Shown: positions 25,608 through 33,749 of the stretch, piece by piece | Layout: every line of letters starts with the position of its first letter | How positions within the stretch are numbered: position 1 is the first letter of the stretch | Origin: Methanoculleus chikugoensis | GTDB lineage: Archaea > Halobacteriota > Methanomicrobia > Methanomicrobiales > Methanoculleaceae | Assembly: GCF_019669965.1 (NCBI RefSeq) | Contig: NZ_AP019781.1 | Coordinates: 620,001-684,000, forward strand | Length of the DNA: 64,000 bases | Direction: 5' to 3' | The notes under the pieces: model-generated | The model's input: only the letters and a program-made list of their open reading frames with translations | Told to the model about the DNA's origin: nothing | Databases searched by the model: none | Program-made: the position numbers and the translations under genes

Positions 25608-26525
25608 TTAGCTCCCGGCGTGCGCCTTCCAGCCGCGGGGATAGGTGCCGGCCCGCATCAGGACGGTGGAGGGCGCGACGACGAACCCCGGTTCCCCGGG
25701 CTTCAGCGCCGACGAATTGACGAGCCCCTTTCCGAGCCCGACGAGTTCGCCGCGCCCGGTCACGATCGCGACCGTCTCGCCTTTCGCAAACCCGCCCTCC
25801 TTCCCGACGACCCCCACCCCGGCGAGCACCGCACCGTGGCAGACGGCGTCGACGGCGGTGTCGCGGATGACGACCTTCGGGAGATCGGCGACGGCGGCCG
25901 CCGCGGGGAGGATCATCCTCCGCAGGGGTTCGGGATCGCCCTCCCGTGCGGCCGCAGCGGTATCCGCGAGTTCGTGGAGCGTGACGGCGGCGGTCTCGTC
26001 GAACGATCCCGAGCGTATCCTCCGGAGTTCCTCCATGTGGGCGCAGGTTCCAATCGCGTAGCCCATATGGATGCAGAGCGTCCGGATGTAAGTCCCGGCG
26101 TCGCACCTGACCCGGAAGAGGACGAGTCGGCCGTCTATGTCCAGAATCTCGATCTCCTGGATCTTCCTGATCCGGAGGTTCCTTTTCACCGCGCTCTTTC
26201 TCGGCGGCCGCTGGTAGATCCGGCCGACGAACTCCGCTGCCGCCTGCTCCACGGCCTCCCGGGAGGCGTCGCCGTGGAGACGCATCAGGCAGACATACTC
26301 CTTGTTGTGCGAGAGGAGAACCGGGGCGAGCCGGACGGCGCCGCCGAACATGACGATGAGCACCCCGGAGACCTGCGGGTCGAGCGTCCCGGCGTGGCCG
26401 ACCCGCCGCCCGAGGATATCTCCGACCCAGGCGGTCACCTGGTGGCTGCTCGGCCCCCGCGGCTTGTCGACGACGACGATCCCGGATTCCGGGACGGAAC
26501 TGTCCTGGCCGGTCAACCGTCTCAC
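25608..26525 (-). CDS. tRNA/rRNA pseudouridine synthase Cbf5 (TruB family)
   Basis: The catalytic protein of archaeal H/ACA RNPs, which converts uridine to pseudouridine in rRNA and tRNA. It has 305 residues. The N-terminus IVVVDKPRGPSSHQVTAWV and the catalytic GRRVGHAGTLDPQVSGVL (Asp in TLDP) are the TruB signature; RRPPRKSAVKR-like (YQRPPRKSAVKRNLR) and DAGTYIRTLCIHMG are further motifs. The last 75 residues form a PUA domain. The start is a GTG overlapping the hemD stop by four bases. With Nop5 and fibrillarin two genes upstream, the region groups RNA-modification functions. Confidence 0.92.
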   Translation of the reverse strand: MRRLTGQDSSVPESGIVVVDKPRGPSSHQVTAWVGDILGRRVGHAGTLDPQVSGVLIVMFGGAVRLAPVLLSHNKEYVCLMRLHGDASREAVEQAAAEFVGRIYQRPPRKSAVKRNLRIRKIQEIEILDIDGRLVLFRVRCDAGTYIRTLCIHMGYAIGTCAHMEELRRIRSGSFDETAAVTLHELADTAAAAREGDPEPLRRMILPAAAAVADLPKVVIRDTAVDAVCHGAVLAGVGVVGKEGGFAKGETVAIVTGRGELVGLGKGLVNSSALKPGEPGFVVAPSTVLMRAGTYPRGWKAHAGS

Positions 26526-27202
26526 CTGCCTTCCGCGTAGCGGTTCAGCGCTTCAAGGGTTCCCGCGAGCGACCCGTCCCCGACGACCGCCGGGGGATGC
26601 CCGCCGGCCCGCATGGCATCGGCGGTGATCTCGCCGATGGCGACGAGGAGGAGGTCGTCGCGGGGCTGCCAGCGGGCTTCCCGGTAGGACATGGCGCTCG
26701 TGAAGAGGACGGCGTCGGCGGCGTCAAGTGTGAGTTCGGCACCCGTGGGGACGAGGGCGTAGACCCGCTCCTCCCGGACAGTTCCCCCGGCCGCGGCGAT
26801 CGCCCCGAGGAGGCCCGGGTTCGGGACGTCTGCCCGCGGGATCCCGACCGTCCGGCCCCGGAGCCACTCCCCGAGGTAGGGGACGAAGTCCCGGGAGTAG
26901 AACGTGGGGAGGACCTCCGCCTCGATCCCGAACTCCCGGAGGACTTCGGCGGTCTTCGGCCCGATGGCGATCACCCGGGGCCACCGTTCGAGTTTCGGCC
27001 CGACGACCGCGGCGGGGAGGGCGCTTGAGAAGAAGAGGCAGTCGAACTCCCCGCGGTGGACGGCCTCGACGAACGCATCGACCCGCTCGGGCCGGAGTTC
27101 CGCCCGTAGCGGGGAGACCGTGTAGCAATCGTGGCCGTAGGAGGCGCAGAGGGCGCGGTCTCCCGCCGCCTTATTTTCGAGCCGGGTGATGGCGATCTTC
27201 AT
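26522..27202 (-). CDS. hemD: Uroporphyrinogen-III synthase
   Basis: Closes and inverts ring D of hydroxymethylbilane, the branch point to siroheme, corrins and F430. The protein has about 226 residues and starts MKIAITRLENKAAGDRALC; the family is weakly conserved, but the FFSSALPAAVV, VIAIGPKTAEVLREFG and DAVLFTSAMSYREA segments fit the two-lobe HemD fold. An upstream ATG at 27250 would add 16 residues without family support, and an AAGGTTG lies before 27202. It overlaps the downstream Cbf5 gene by four bases. It supports the cobalamin genes elsewhere in the window. Confidence 0.87.
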   Translation of the reverse strand: MKIAITRLENKAAGDRALCASYGHDCYTVSPLRAELRPERVDAFVEAVHRGEFDCLFFSSALPAAVVGPKLERWPRVIAIGPKTAEVLREFGIEAEVLPTFYSRDFVPYLGEWLRGRTVGIPRADVPNPGLLGAIAAAGGTVREERVYALVPTGAELTLDAADAVLFTSAMSYREARWQPRDDLLLVAIGEITADAMRAGGHPPAVVGDGSLAGTLEALNRYAEGR

Positions 27203-27228
27203 CGCTACAACCTTCGCCCCGGTGGAAT

Positions 27229-28503
27229 ATGACTGTATCGGGGAACGCAATTCGGTTGATTTATCCCCGCCTGCTCCGACCGTTAGTTAACGTGCTCGCG
27301 AGTATCGTGCTCGGGACCGCGGTCGGCATCGGTTGCGGCGCCGTGAGCGGCCTCGTTCCCGGGATCCATGCAAACACCGTGGCGGGCGTTCTCCTCTCCC
27401 TCCAGGCGCTCCTGCTCGCCTGGTTCGATCCGGTCTTCATCGCCTCGGCCATGTTCTCCACGCTCGTTACGCACACGTTCCTCGACAACGTCCCGGGCAC
27501 CTTCCTCGGCATCCCCGACGCCGATACCTCGCTTGCGGTCCTCCCCGCGCATGCCCTCTGCCTCGAAGGCCGGGGAGAGGAGGCCGTCAGGATATCGGCT
27601 CTCGGGAGCGCCGCAGGCGTCGCCTTCTCCCTCCCGCTCGCGCTGGCCTTCGTCCTGGTGCTCCCCGCGCTCCAGCCGGCGATCGACTGGGGGATTGGTC
27701 TCGTCATCCTCGCCGTCGCCGGCTACCTCATCGTCGTCTCCGAATCCCCGGGGTGGGCGCTCGCGGTCTTTTCGGTCTCGGGTATCCTCGGGCTCTTCTC
27801 GCTCGGCTACTCCTTCCTCGCCTGGCCGACGGGCGGCGAGTCCGGGGTGCTGATGCCCCTCCTCTCCGGTCTCTTCGGGATCGCGGTCCTCCTCCAGGCA
27901 TCGCACGGGGTGATGCCCGAACAGCACTTCTCGGGGATCGATCTTCCCGCAGGCGCTCTTTCCCGGGGTTCCCTCCTCGGCTCGGCCGCCGGCGCTCTCG
28001 TCGGCTGGCTTCCGGGCCTCTCGAGCGCCACGGCGAACGCACTTCTCACCTCGGTCGTCGGCTACGACTCCAACCCCCGGGAGTACATCCTTGCAACGAG
28101 CGCCGCAAACACCGTGAACGCCTTCCTCGGGCTTGCGGCCTTCTACGCCATATCCCGGACGCGAAGCGGGGTGATGGCGGCGATCGGGGCACTTTCGGAG
28201 ATCCCGCCGGCGACCGCCATCCTTCTTGCGGGTGCGCTGGCCGCGGTCGGCGCCTATCTCCTGACGATCCGCCTCTCGTCGATGGCCGCGTGGTTCTCCG
28301 GCGTGAACATCACGAGACTCAACCACGCCGTCATCGTCTTCGTCGCCGTCCTCTCCCTCTTCCTCTGCGGCCCGTTCGGGGGGCTCATCCTCCTGCTCGC
28401 AACCGCCGTCGGCTATGTGCCGTCTCTCGTCAACATCCGCCGGGTCTACTGCATGGGCGCGATCATGGTCCCGGTGATGGTCTACTCCTTCGGTCTTGCC
28501 TGA
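27229..28503 (+). CDS. TctA-like membrane permease (archaeal COG1784 type)
   Basis: An integral membrane protein of 424 residues with about 11 hydrophobic segments. The conserved features are GLVPGIHANTVAGVL near residue 45 and LVGWLPGLSSATANALL near residue 265, the paired PGI/PGL loops of TctA/tripartite tricarboxylate permeases, plus FLDNVPGTFLGIPDADT. No partner TctB or TctC gene is nearby, as is usual in archaea. The substrate is unknown. A GGTGG lies three bases before the ATG; a GTG at 27292 is an alternative start, with an AT-rich GATTTAT 30 bases before it. Confidence 0.78.
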   Translation: MTVSGNAIRLIYPRLLRPLVNVLASIVLGTAVGIGCGAVSGLVPGIHANTVAGVLLSLQALLLAWFDPVFIASAMFSTLVTHTFLDNVPGTFLGIPDADTSLAVLPAHALCLEGRGEEAVRISALGSAAGVAFSLPLALAFVLVLPALQPAIDWGIGLVILAVAGYLIVVSESPGWALAVFSVSGILGLFSLGYSFLAWPTGGESGVLMPLLSGLFGIAVLLQASHGVMPEQHFSGIDLPAGALSRGSLLGSAAGALVGWLPGLSSATANALLTSVVGYDSNPREYILATSAANTVNAFLGLAAFYAISRTRSGVMAAIGALSEIPPATAILLAGALAAVGAYLLTIRLSSMAAWFSGVNITRLNHAVIVFVAVLSLFLCGPFGGLILLLATAVGYVPSLVNIRRVYCMGAIMVPVMVYSFGLA

Positions 28504-28537
28504 CGCTCTTATATCGACTGCCTCCCAATACCGTACC

Positions 28538-29398
28538 ATGCTACAGCGCTACTGGTTCGGGGACGTCGACGAGGAGGGGTGCCGGGGGGCCGGCACCGAT
28601 CCGGCCGCGCTCGCTGAGCGGGCGGCCGCGCTCCGCACCGGTATGGATTCATTCGTCCCCATCGACTGGGAGGCTGCCCGGGACTGCGGGGTCGTCCGGA
28701 CACGGGAGGAGTACATCGACCTGCTCCGTTCCGTCTGCACCGTCCTTGCCCGGAAGAAGATCGCCCGGGCATACCAGGGCCGGGACGTCGAACTCCTCCA
28801 GATGGTCAGGATGCTCGACGAGCTCGACAACGTCATCAACCTCCTCTCGGAGCGTGCGGCGGAGTGGTACCAGGTCACGAACCCCTCGTTCTCCCGGAAG
28901 TACCGCAGTCTCCCGGCGAAGAAGATGCTCACCATCGTCCGGAAAGGAGCGAAAGGCGGCCTATCGGACGTCGCCGACGAGATCGAGCGGCTCGCCGGGG
29001 CGCGAAGCCGCCTGATGCGGGAGGTCTCGGCCCGGGCCGACGAGGTGATGCCGAATACGAGCGCACTCATCGGCGGGCTGGTCGCGGCCCGTCTCCTCTC
29101 CCGTGCGGGGGGGCTTGCCACACTCGCGAGGATGCCTGGGAGCACCATCCAGGTTCTCGGCTCGGAGCGGGCGCTCTTCTCGCATCTCCGGGGCGGGTCG
29201 CCGCCGCCGAAGCACGGGATCATCTTCCAGCACCGCCGGGTCCACAACGCCCCGAAGGATGTGCGGGGCCGGGTGGCCAGGGTGCTTGCGGCGAAACTCG
29301 CCATCGCCGCCCGGCTCGACTACTACCGGGGCGAGGCGGTGCCGGAGTTCCTCGAGGGCGCCCAGGCACGGATCGACGAGGCGGGGGTCGAGGCATGA
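28538..29398 (+). CDS. Nop5 (Nop56/58) C/D-box RNP core protein
   Basis: Scaffold of the archaeal C/D-box RNP that guides 2'-O-methylation. The protein of 286 residues starts MLQRYWFGDVDEEGC. It has a coiled-coil middle (VRMLDELDNVINLLSERAAEWY) and the C-terminal Nop domain with GARSRLMREVSARADEVMPN, ALIGGLVAARLLSRAGGL, MPGSTIQVLGSERALFSHL and HGIIFQHRRVHNAP. A TATA box (CTTATATC, about 28507-28514) lies some 25-30 bases before this ATG, which supports it over an earlier reading that begins at 28496. The stop overlaps the fibrillarin start (ATGA), so both subunits are co-translated. Confidence 0.93.
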   Translation: MLQRYWFGDVDEEGCRGAGTDPAALAERAAALRTGMDSFVPIDWEAARDCGVVRTREEYIDLLRSVCTVLARKKIARAYQGRDVELLQMVRMLDELDNVINLLSERAAEWYQVTNPSFSRKYRSLPAKKMLTIVRKGAKGGLSDVADEIERLAGARSRLMREVSARADEVMPNTSALIGGLVAARLLSRAGGLATLARMPGSTIQVLGSERALFSHLRGGSPPPKHGIIFQHRRVHNAPKDVRGRVARVLAAKLAIAARLDYYRGEAVPEFLEGAQARIDEAGVEA

Positions 29399-29997
29399 TC
29401 CGGCTCGGGAACATGCTGGTCTCGCCCGGCGAGGGCGGGGTCTACGGGGAGCGGACGCTCGACGGTTACCGGGTCTGGGACCCCTACCGGAGCAAGCTGG
29501 CGGCGCTCTACACCCTCGGCGGCGGGGTGGAACTCACCCCCGAGATGAGGGTGCTCTACCTCGGTGCGGCGAACGGAACCACGGTCTCGCACGTCGCCGA
29601 CTATGTCGAGACGGTCTACGCGGTGGAGTTTGCGCCCCGGCCGATGCAGGATCTCCTCGAGGTGGCCCGCCGGAGGAAGAACATCGTCCCGATCATGGCC
29701 GATGCAGGGAGGCCGGATGAGTATGCCCCGTTCATGGAGGCGGTCGATCTGGTCTACCAGGACGTGGCGCAGCCGAACCAGGTCGAGATCGCGGAGCGGA
29801 ACCTGGTCTTCCTCAAACCGGGAGGCCACCTAATCCTGATGCTCAAGACCCGGAGCGTGGACGTCCGGCAGGAACCGGCGGAGGTGCTCGCCGGGGCGCG
29901 GGCCGGGCTTGAGCAGCGCCTTGATGTCGTGGACGCCCGGTGGCTCGATCCCTACCACCACGACCACGCCGCGATCGTCTGCACCCTCCGGGAGTAG
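29395..29997 (+). CDS. flpA: Fibrillarin-like rRNA/tRNA 2'-O-methyltransferase
   Basis: The SAM-dependent catalytic subunit of the C/D-box RNP. The protein of 200 residues has the N-terminal GVYGERTLDGYRVWDPYRSKLAA (in parts), SAM motif VLYLGAANGTTVSHVADYV, then VYAVEFAPRPMQDLLEVA, IVPIMADAGRP, and VDLVYQDVAQPNQVEI with the catalytic Asp, followed by LKPGGHLILMLKTRS. The C-terminus LDPYHHDHAAIVCTL is typical. It directly follows and overlaps nop5 by four bases, the usual archaeal pair. No guide RNA gene is recognised nearby. Confidence 0.95.
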   Translation: MIRLGNMLVSPGEGGVYGERTLDGYRVWDPYRSKLAALYTLGGGVELTPEMRVLYLGAANGTTVSHVADYVETVYAVEFAPRPMQDLLEVARRRKNIVPIMADAGRPDEYAPFMEAVDLVYQDVAQPNQVEIAERNLVFLKPGGHLILMLKTRSVDVRQEPAEVLAGARAGLEQRLDVVDARWLDPYHHDHAAIVCTLRE

Positions 29998-30028
29998 TAT
30001 ATATTAGAGGGGAGGGCGACTCCTTGAC

Positions 30029-30763
30029 ATGGACCGGGTAGTCTTCAACCCCTTCTCCCCGCTGATGCTCCTCTTCTTCTTCGGACTGCTCGCTCTCTTT
30101 CTCCTCGCCGTCATCGTCTTTCCGATCCTCTTTCTCTCGGCGATCGGGGCGACGTTCACGCGGCTCGGGTTCACCTGGTGGCAGGCGCTCTTCATCCTGC
30201 TCCTGACGCTTATCGGGAGTTTCATCAATATCCCGGTGAAGACGCTCGAGGGTCGGCCGGGGGCGCCGGCCTACGACCGCTACGCCGTGATGTACGGGCG
30301 GCTCTACCGGATTCCGCAGCAGGCGCCGCGGACGGTCCTCGCGGTCAACGTCGGCGGCGCCGTAATCCCCGTCCTGATATCGCTCTACCTGCTCTATGAC
30401 TCGGTCATTCTCAGCGGCGGCTACCTGCTCTTCGCACTCGCGCTCGCCGGGGTCGCGATCGTGACGATCACAACGAAGCTCGTCGCCCGCCCGGTGCCGG
30501 GCCTCGGGATCGCGACACCGTTCTTTATCCCGCCGCTCGCGGCGCTCTTTGCGGCGCTGATCCTCTCGCTCTTTGCGGGCGGCGTCCCGGCCGCGACGGT
30601 GATCATCGCCTACGTGAGCGGGACGCTCGGCACCCTGATCGGTGCGGATCTCTTGAACCTCCACCACATTGCGGAACTGGGGGCGCCGACGGCGAGCATC
30701 GGCGGGGCGGGAACGTTCGACGGGATCTTTTTAACCGGGATCATCGCGGCGCTTCTGGCGTGA
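30029..30763 (+). CDS. DUF1614 membrane protein
   Basis: A membrane protein of 244 residues with about seven hydrophobic segments. NIPVKTLEG near residue 68 and IGADLLNLHHIAELGAP plus SIGGAGTFDGIFLTGIIA near the C-terminus are the conserved parts of the DUF1614 family, found in methanogens and some bacteria. The function is unknown. GTATATATTAG directly after the fibrillarin stop (29997-30007) is a good TATA box, so the gene has its own promoter. Nothing else in the context indicates a role. Confidence 0.8.
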   Translation: MDRVVFNPFSPLMLLFFFGLLALFLLAVIVFPILFLSAIGATFTRLGFTWWQALFILLLTLIGSFINIPVKTLEGRPGAPAYDRYAVMYGRLYRIPQQAPRTVLAVNVGGAVIPVLISLYLLYDSVILSGGYLLFALALAGVAIVTITTKLVARPVPGLGIATPFFIPPLAALFAALILSLFAGGVPAATVIIAYVSGTLGTLIGADLLNLHHIAELGAPTASIGGAGTFDGIFLTGIIAALLA

Positions 30764-30885
30764 GGGGACAACCGACCGATCGCAATGAGGGACCGGATTG
30801 GGCCGGTCGCCTGTCCTACTCCCCCCGCAAGATCAATATCATCCGGGGTCCTCGGGCAATCGTCCAGAATCATGGGCCGAGGAGT

Positions 30886-30903
30886 CCCTGACTTGAGTCG
30901 GGG
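30886..30903. mobile_element. IS200/IS605-type end hairpin (remnant)
   Basis: CCCTGAC-TTGA-GTCGGGG forms a seven-pair hairpin with one G-U pair. The GACTTNAGTC core is common in the subterminal hairpins of archaeal IS200/IS605 and TnpB elements. No tnpA or tnpB reading frame lies next to it, so it is at most a relic in the 198-base gap after DUF1614. Confidence 0.35.
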
Positions 30904-30961
30904 CAGTCGCCCCTCACGACCACAAATAAGGTTAAATAAGCCGCTACCCGGCGAGCTGATT

Positions 30962-31183
30962 CTATTCCTCACGGGAGATGCCCGCCTGCCGGAGGATGCG
31001 CACGAGCAGGTCGACGCTGATCTCTCTCCCGTGTGGGTTTGGGATGGTCAGAACGAGATCTCCTTTCACCATGAATGGGTGTCTGCCTCCCCGGCACGGT
31101 CCCTCGAATCCCAGGGTCTGAAGGTTCTTCACCAACTGGTTCCATGAGACGGGTCTGATCCTATGCTCCGGCACCCGTATCAA
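30962..31183 (-). CDS. hicA: HicA-type toxin
   Basis: A small basic protein of 73 residues. The segments VSWNQLVKNLQTLGFEG, RGGRHPFMVKGDLVLTIPNPH and ISVDLLVRILRQAGIS follow the double-stranded-RNA-binding-like fold of HicA mRNA nucleases; the His in GGRHPF is the catalytic residue of the family. It lies downstream of hicB and overlaps it by 23 bases, so the pair is in antitoxin-first order. mRNA cleavage is inferred from family. Confidence 0.85.
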   Translation of the reverse strand: MIRVPEHRIRPVSWNQLVKNLQTLGFEGPCRGGRHPFMVKGDLVLTIPNPHGREISVDLLVRILRQAGISREE

Positions 31184-31421
31184 CCCTGACGATCTCGCCC
31201 ACTGTGCGGCCGGCGACAGGGGGCATCGGGAGGCCGCGCCGGAGCCGTATGATCAACCATTCGTCGATGACGCCGGCAAGGTTTCTCCTGCACTCTTCCA
31301 GCGTCCTGCCGGTTGCAAAGACCCCGGGAAGTTCCGGGATCTCTCCGTAATACGGTTCATCGTCCTCGATGATCTCGTAGCGGGCGTGTTCGAGTGCCGC
31401 GGTGATATATTCAAGGATCAT
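31161..31421 (-). CDS. hicB: HicB-type antitoxin
   Basis: An 86-residue protein starting MILEYITAALEHARYEI. The YYGEIPELPGVFATGRTLEECRR run (shown in two parts: YYGEIPELPGVFATG and RTLEECRRNL) is the RNase-H-like HicB core, then VIDEWLIIRLRRGLPMPP. No ribbon-helix-helix or HTH domain is present, as in the short HicB form. A GTG/ATG four residues upstream (31433) is an alternative. It overlaps the toxin gene by 23 bases. Confidence 0.85.
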   Translation of the reverse strand: MILEYITAALEHARYEIIEDDEPYYGEIPELPGVFATGRTLEECRRNLAGVIDEWLIIRLRRGLPMPPVAGRTVGEIVRVDTGAGA

Positions 31422-31540
31422 TGCACACGTCAATCGGATTTCCCGCGCATATAGGGTTTTGCTTTCCCTGGTCGAGCGGGATCACGACTGCTGCTGCTGG
31501 TCAATTCTTCAGGGCGGCCCCGATGACATACGGGCGCGAT

Positions 31541-32368
31541 TCACTCCACGGCACGGTCCCAGAGCCCGGCAAAGACCCGCACCTGCCGGGCGTAGACATC
31601 CGCCGAGTCCTCCTTGTACTCGAGGGTCGTCGGGACGGCGGGGTGCCGCCGCAGCCGGGCGAAGACCGCTGAGAGATCGAGGCCGCCGTCAGGGTGGTCG
31701 AGTGCGAGGTGCTCGTCGGTGATCGAGTTCCGGCGGATGTTCGAGAGGTGGTGGAGGGCCACGTCAAGGTCTTCGAACCGTTCCAGTTCAGCCGCAAACG
31801 AGAGACGGCGGTAGTTTGCAGTGCAGGCGAGGTGGGGGAAGTCGAGGCAGAACCGGGTGATCCTGGTGCCCGCAAGCGCCGCGAGTTCTCCGGCGGTGTT
31901 CCCGAGGAGGGGGTAGCCGGCGTAGACGGCGGGGAGGTTCTCGAGGACGAAGCGGGGATCGGCGTGGCGGTCGAGGAACCCGGCGAACTCTTCAACGGCG
32001 GCGAGCCTCCCGCCCGGTTCGTATCGGCCCGCGTGGAGGACGATCGTCTCCGCGCCGAGGGCGTCGGCGGCCTCATACGTCCGGTTCATCTCCTCCTCGA
32101 TATGCGCTTCGATCATCGCAGGAGGGCGGTCGTCGTAGGCTGCCGGGGCGCAGGGGTTGACGCCGTGGTTGTGGTGGGGCGCGTGGATGACAACCGGGAT
32201 GCCGGTCGCGGCGATCCGGTCGAGGCGTTCGAGGAAGAACTGCCGGGACAGGGGGACGGCCTGCACCTGGATGTGCCGGATTGCGCCGTCGTCGTAGAGG
32301 CCCGCGAGCAGGGCAAGCGTCCCTTCGTCGTCGAGGCGCACGGTGCCGCCGAGATTGTGATCAATCAT
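31541..32368 (-). CDS. Xylose-isomerase-like TIM-barrel protein (AP endonuclease family 2 fold)
   Basis: A protein of 275 residues with a TIM-barrel pattern. Metal-ligand-like motifs are visible: VVIHAPHHNHG, ETIVLHAGRYEPGG, RFVLENLPAVY (Glu), RFCLDFPHLAC (Asp-His), DVALHHLSN (His) and TTLEYKEDS (Glu). These match sugar phosphate isomerases/epimerases and endonuclease IV relatives, which bind two or three divalent metals. The exact reaction is unknown. GGAGGG lies six bases before the ATG. It stands alone between a HicBA pair and tRNA-Gln. Confidence 0.75.
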   Translation of the reverse strand: MIDHNLGGTVRLDDEGTLALLAGLYDDGAIRHIQVQAVPLSRQFFLERLDRIAATGIPVVIHAPHHNHGVNPCAPAAYDDRPPAMIEAHIEEEMNRTYEAADALGAETIVLHAGRYEPGGRLAAVEEFAGFLDRHADPRFVLENLPAVYAGYPLLGNTAGELAALAGTRITRFCLDFPHLACTANYRRLSFAAELERFEDLDVALHHLSNIRRNSITDEHLALDHPDGGLDLSAVFARLRRHPAVPTTLEYKEDSADVYARQVRVFAGLWDRAVE

Positions 32369-32416
32369 ATACCACCCTCCGGTGTATGCCGTTTGCAGAC
32401 GGAGAAAAAGATTGAG

Positions 32417-32489
32417 TAGCCCGGAGCAGATTCGAACTGCTGTCGCAAGGTCCAGAGCCTTGCATGATTGACCGCTACACTACCGGGCT
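32417..32489 (-). tRNA. tRNA-Gln (CTG)
   Basis: The acceptor stem is AGCCCGG with CCGGGCT; the anticodon stem-loop reads GCAAGG-CTCTGGA-CCTTGC (anticodon CTG); the T arm contains GTTCGAATC. The length is 73 with an A discriminator. CCA is not encoded. Confidence 0.95.
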
Positions 32490-32541
32490 ATTGGGCTCTA
32501 AAATGTTGTCTGTGAATCTTAATTAAAGTGACGGCCGGGGG

Positions 32542-33267
32542 TTATGCCCCGGACGAGCGCGGGCACTTCCCGCAGGCCCGGCAGACCTCGGCAACAGGCC
32601 TGATTTCGGCGCCTGATTTGCAAAAAGGCTCGATATCGTTGAGATCCCGGCGGTAGTATACGTGGGGGACGAGCGCGATATGCGTGTAGCGCCCGCAGGG
32701 CACGCCAAGCCGGTCCGCGATCATCTTCTGGAGGCGGACGAGCGCATACATGTTGGAGCCGGCGGCGGAGAGGATATCGTTGCTCCGGAAGACGACCTTC
32801 ATCTGGAGTTTCCCGTCCCGCAACAGGCACTGGACGAGCTGGAGGCAGGGGCAGTCGTCCAGGTTCTCGTCGACGACGGGGTTCCAGGTGATCGCGACCG
32901 CCCGCCGGGAGTTCGGTGCGGCGGCGAGTTTCCGGGCGATGTAGTCGATCTGGTCGACGTGGACGTCCTCGCCGTTCACCGTGAGGGTTTCGCCCCAGTC
33001 GAAGAGCCGCCGGTGGTAGTCGTACTCGAACTTCGCGTCGGAACCCTTGAGGAGGTTCTCGGCGTAGACGTCCAGGAACCGCTGCTGGAACCGGGAGGCG
33101 GGGCTTGCCATCGGCTCGCTCTCCGGCGACTCCACCTCCAGCGCGAGTTCATCGCACTCGATCGTCGCCTCGTCGTTCTCGGTATCCAGCACCCATCCTT
33201 TCTCGAGGACGGTCCTGACCGCCAGTTCGTGTGCCCGTGCGAGCGTAGGCGCCCGAATGATCCGCAT
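32542..33267 (-). CDS. thyA: Archaeal thymidylate synthase
   Basis: Methylates dUMP to dTMP; archaeal forms use tetrahydromethanopterin-type C1 carriers (family knowledge). The protein of 241 residues keeps the core: RRAVAITWNPVVDENLDDCPCLQ (seen as AVAITWNPVVDENLDD and CPCLQLVQC) with the catalytic Cys, VFRSNDILSAAGSNMYAL with the RSND/Asn region, and YTHIALVPHVYYRRDL. The C-terminus has a CRACGKC cluster that could hold a metal. The shorter length than bacterial ThyA is normal in archaea. It is divergent from the S-layer gene region. Confidence 0.88.
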   Translation of the reverse strand: MRIIRAPTLARAHELAVRTVLEKGWVLDTENDEATIECDELALEVESPESEPMASPASRFQQRFLDVYAENLLKGSDAKFEYDYHRRLFDWGETLTVNGEDVHVDQIDYIARKLAAAPNSRRAVAITWNPVVDENLDDCPCLQLVQCLLRDGKLQMKVVFRSNDILSAAGSNMYALVRLQKMIADRLGVPCGRYTHIALVPHVYYRRDLNDIEPFCKSGAEIRPVAEVCRACGKCPRSSGA

Positions 33268-33333
33268 AGAGAGTTGTTTGCAGGCCGGGGTAGAAAAGGC
33301 TCCCCACTGGGAGCGGTCTTATATATACGTGCT

Positions 33334-33498
33334 CCGGTGGTGCCTCCCGCCCCGGCGGCTGCCCCCGGTGAGGGGTGGGGCGGCCACCCGGACGGCGCGG
33401 TGCGGGTGCGGCCCCGCGGAGGGATCTGGGGCGAGGTCGCGCAGGGAGTGTCGCCGGGGCCGGGAGTCCCCGCCAATCTGCGGAGTAAGATTTTTATC
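33334..33498 (+). ncRNA. Candidate structured RNA (unknown family)
   Basis: CTTATATATACG (33318-33329) is a strong TATA box with no ORF at the right distance. Downstream, CCGGTGG (33334-33340) can pair with CCACCCGG (384-391 of the same kilobase), CCGCCCC (33347-33353) with GGGGCGG (33377-33383), and CCCC with GGGG inside, giving a nested hairpin of about 58 bases. Other short GC stems follow, and a T5 run at 33491-33495 could end the transcript. GC is very high, so chance pairing is a concern. It lacks RNase P or SRP RNA motifs. Confidence 0.35.
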
Positions 33499-33749
33499 CT
33501 CGCGTATCTATGGACTCCGGTGATCCGGGAATGAAGCGTGATCCTGACGCATTTGGGGCCTTTTCCAGTATTGCGGTGCCTTTCGGGGGCGTCGGACACC
33601 CGGTCGACCACAAAGGATATATTAAGTGTTCCACAAATATTGTGACATATTCCGTGAATCGGAGTATAGAGCGTGGTGAACCCGTATTCGACGTCTGTCG
33701 AGTACCTCGCGTTCACATTCCCTCATGTCATCACAAATGGAGGTATAGT
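33499..33749. other. Upstream region and long leader of the S-layer gene
   Basis: No gene is seen. GATATATTA (33616-33624) is the likely TATA box of the S-layer gene, which puts the transcript start near 33645 and the leader at about 105 bases. GGAGGT (33739-33744) is a consensus ribosome-binding site. Most other genes in this window have very short leaders. Confidence 0.6.

Noticed and set aside
33334-33498. RNase P RNA or SRP RNA
   Set aside because: The conserved GAAAGTC of RNase P and the SRP helix-8 motif are not present, and the length is too short.
33257-33523. Plus-strand ORF of 88 codons upstream of the S-layer gene
   Set aside because: It is Arg/Cys-rich as expected from random GC-rich DNA, and covers an orphan TATA box and hairpins instead of coding-like sequence.
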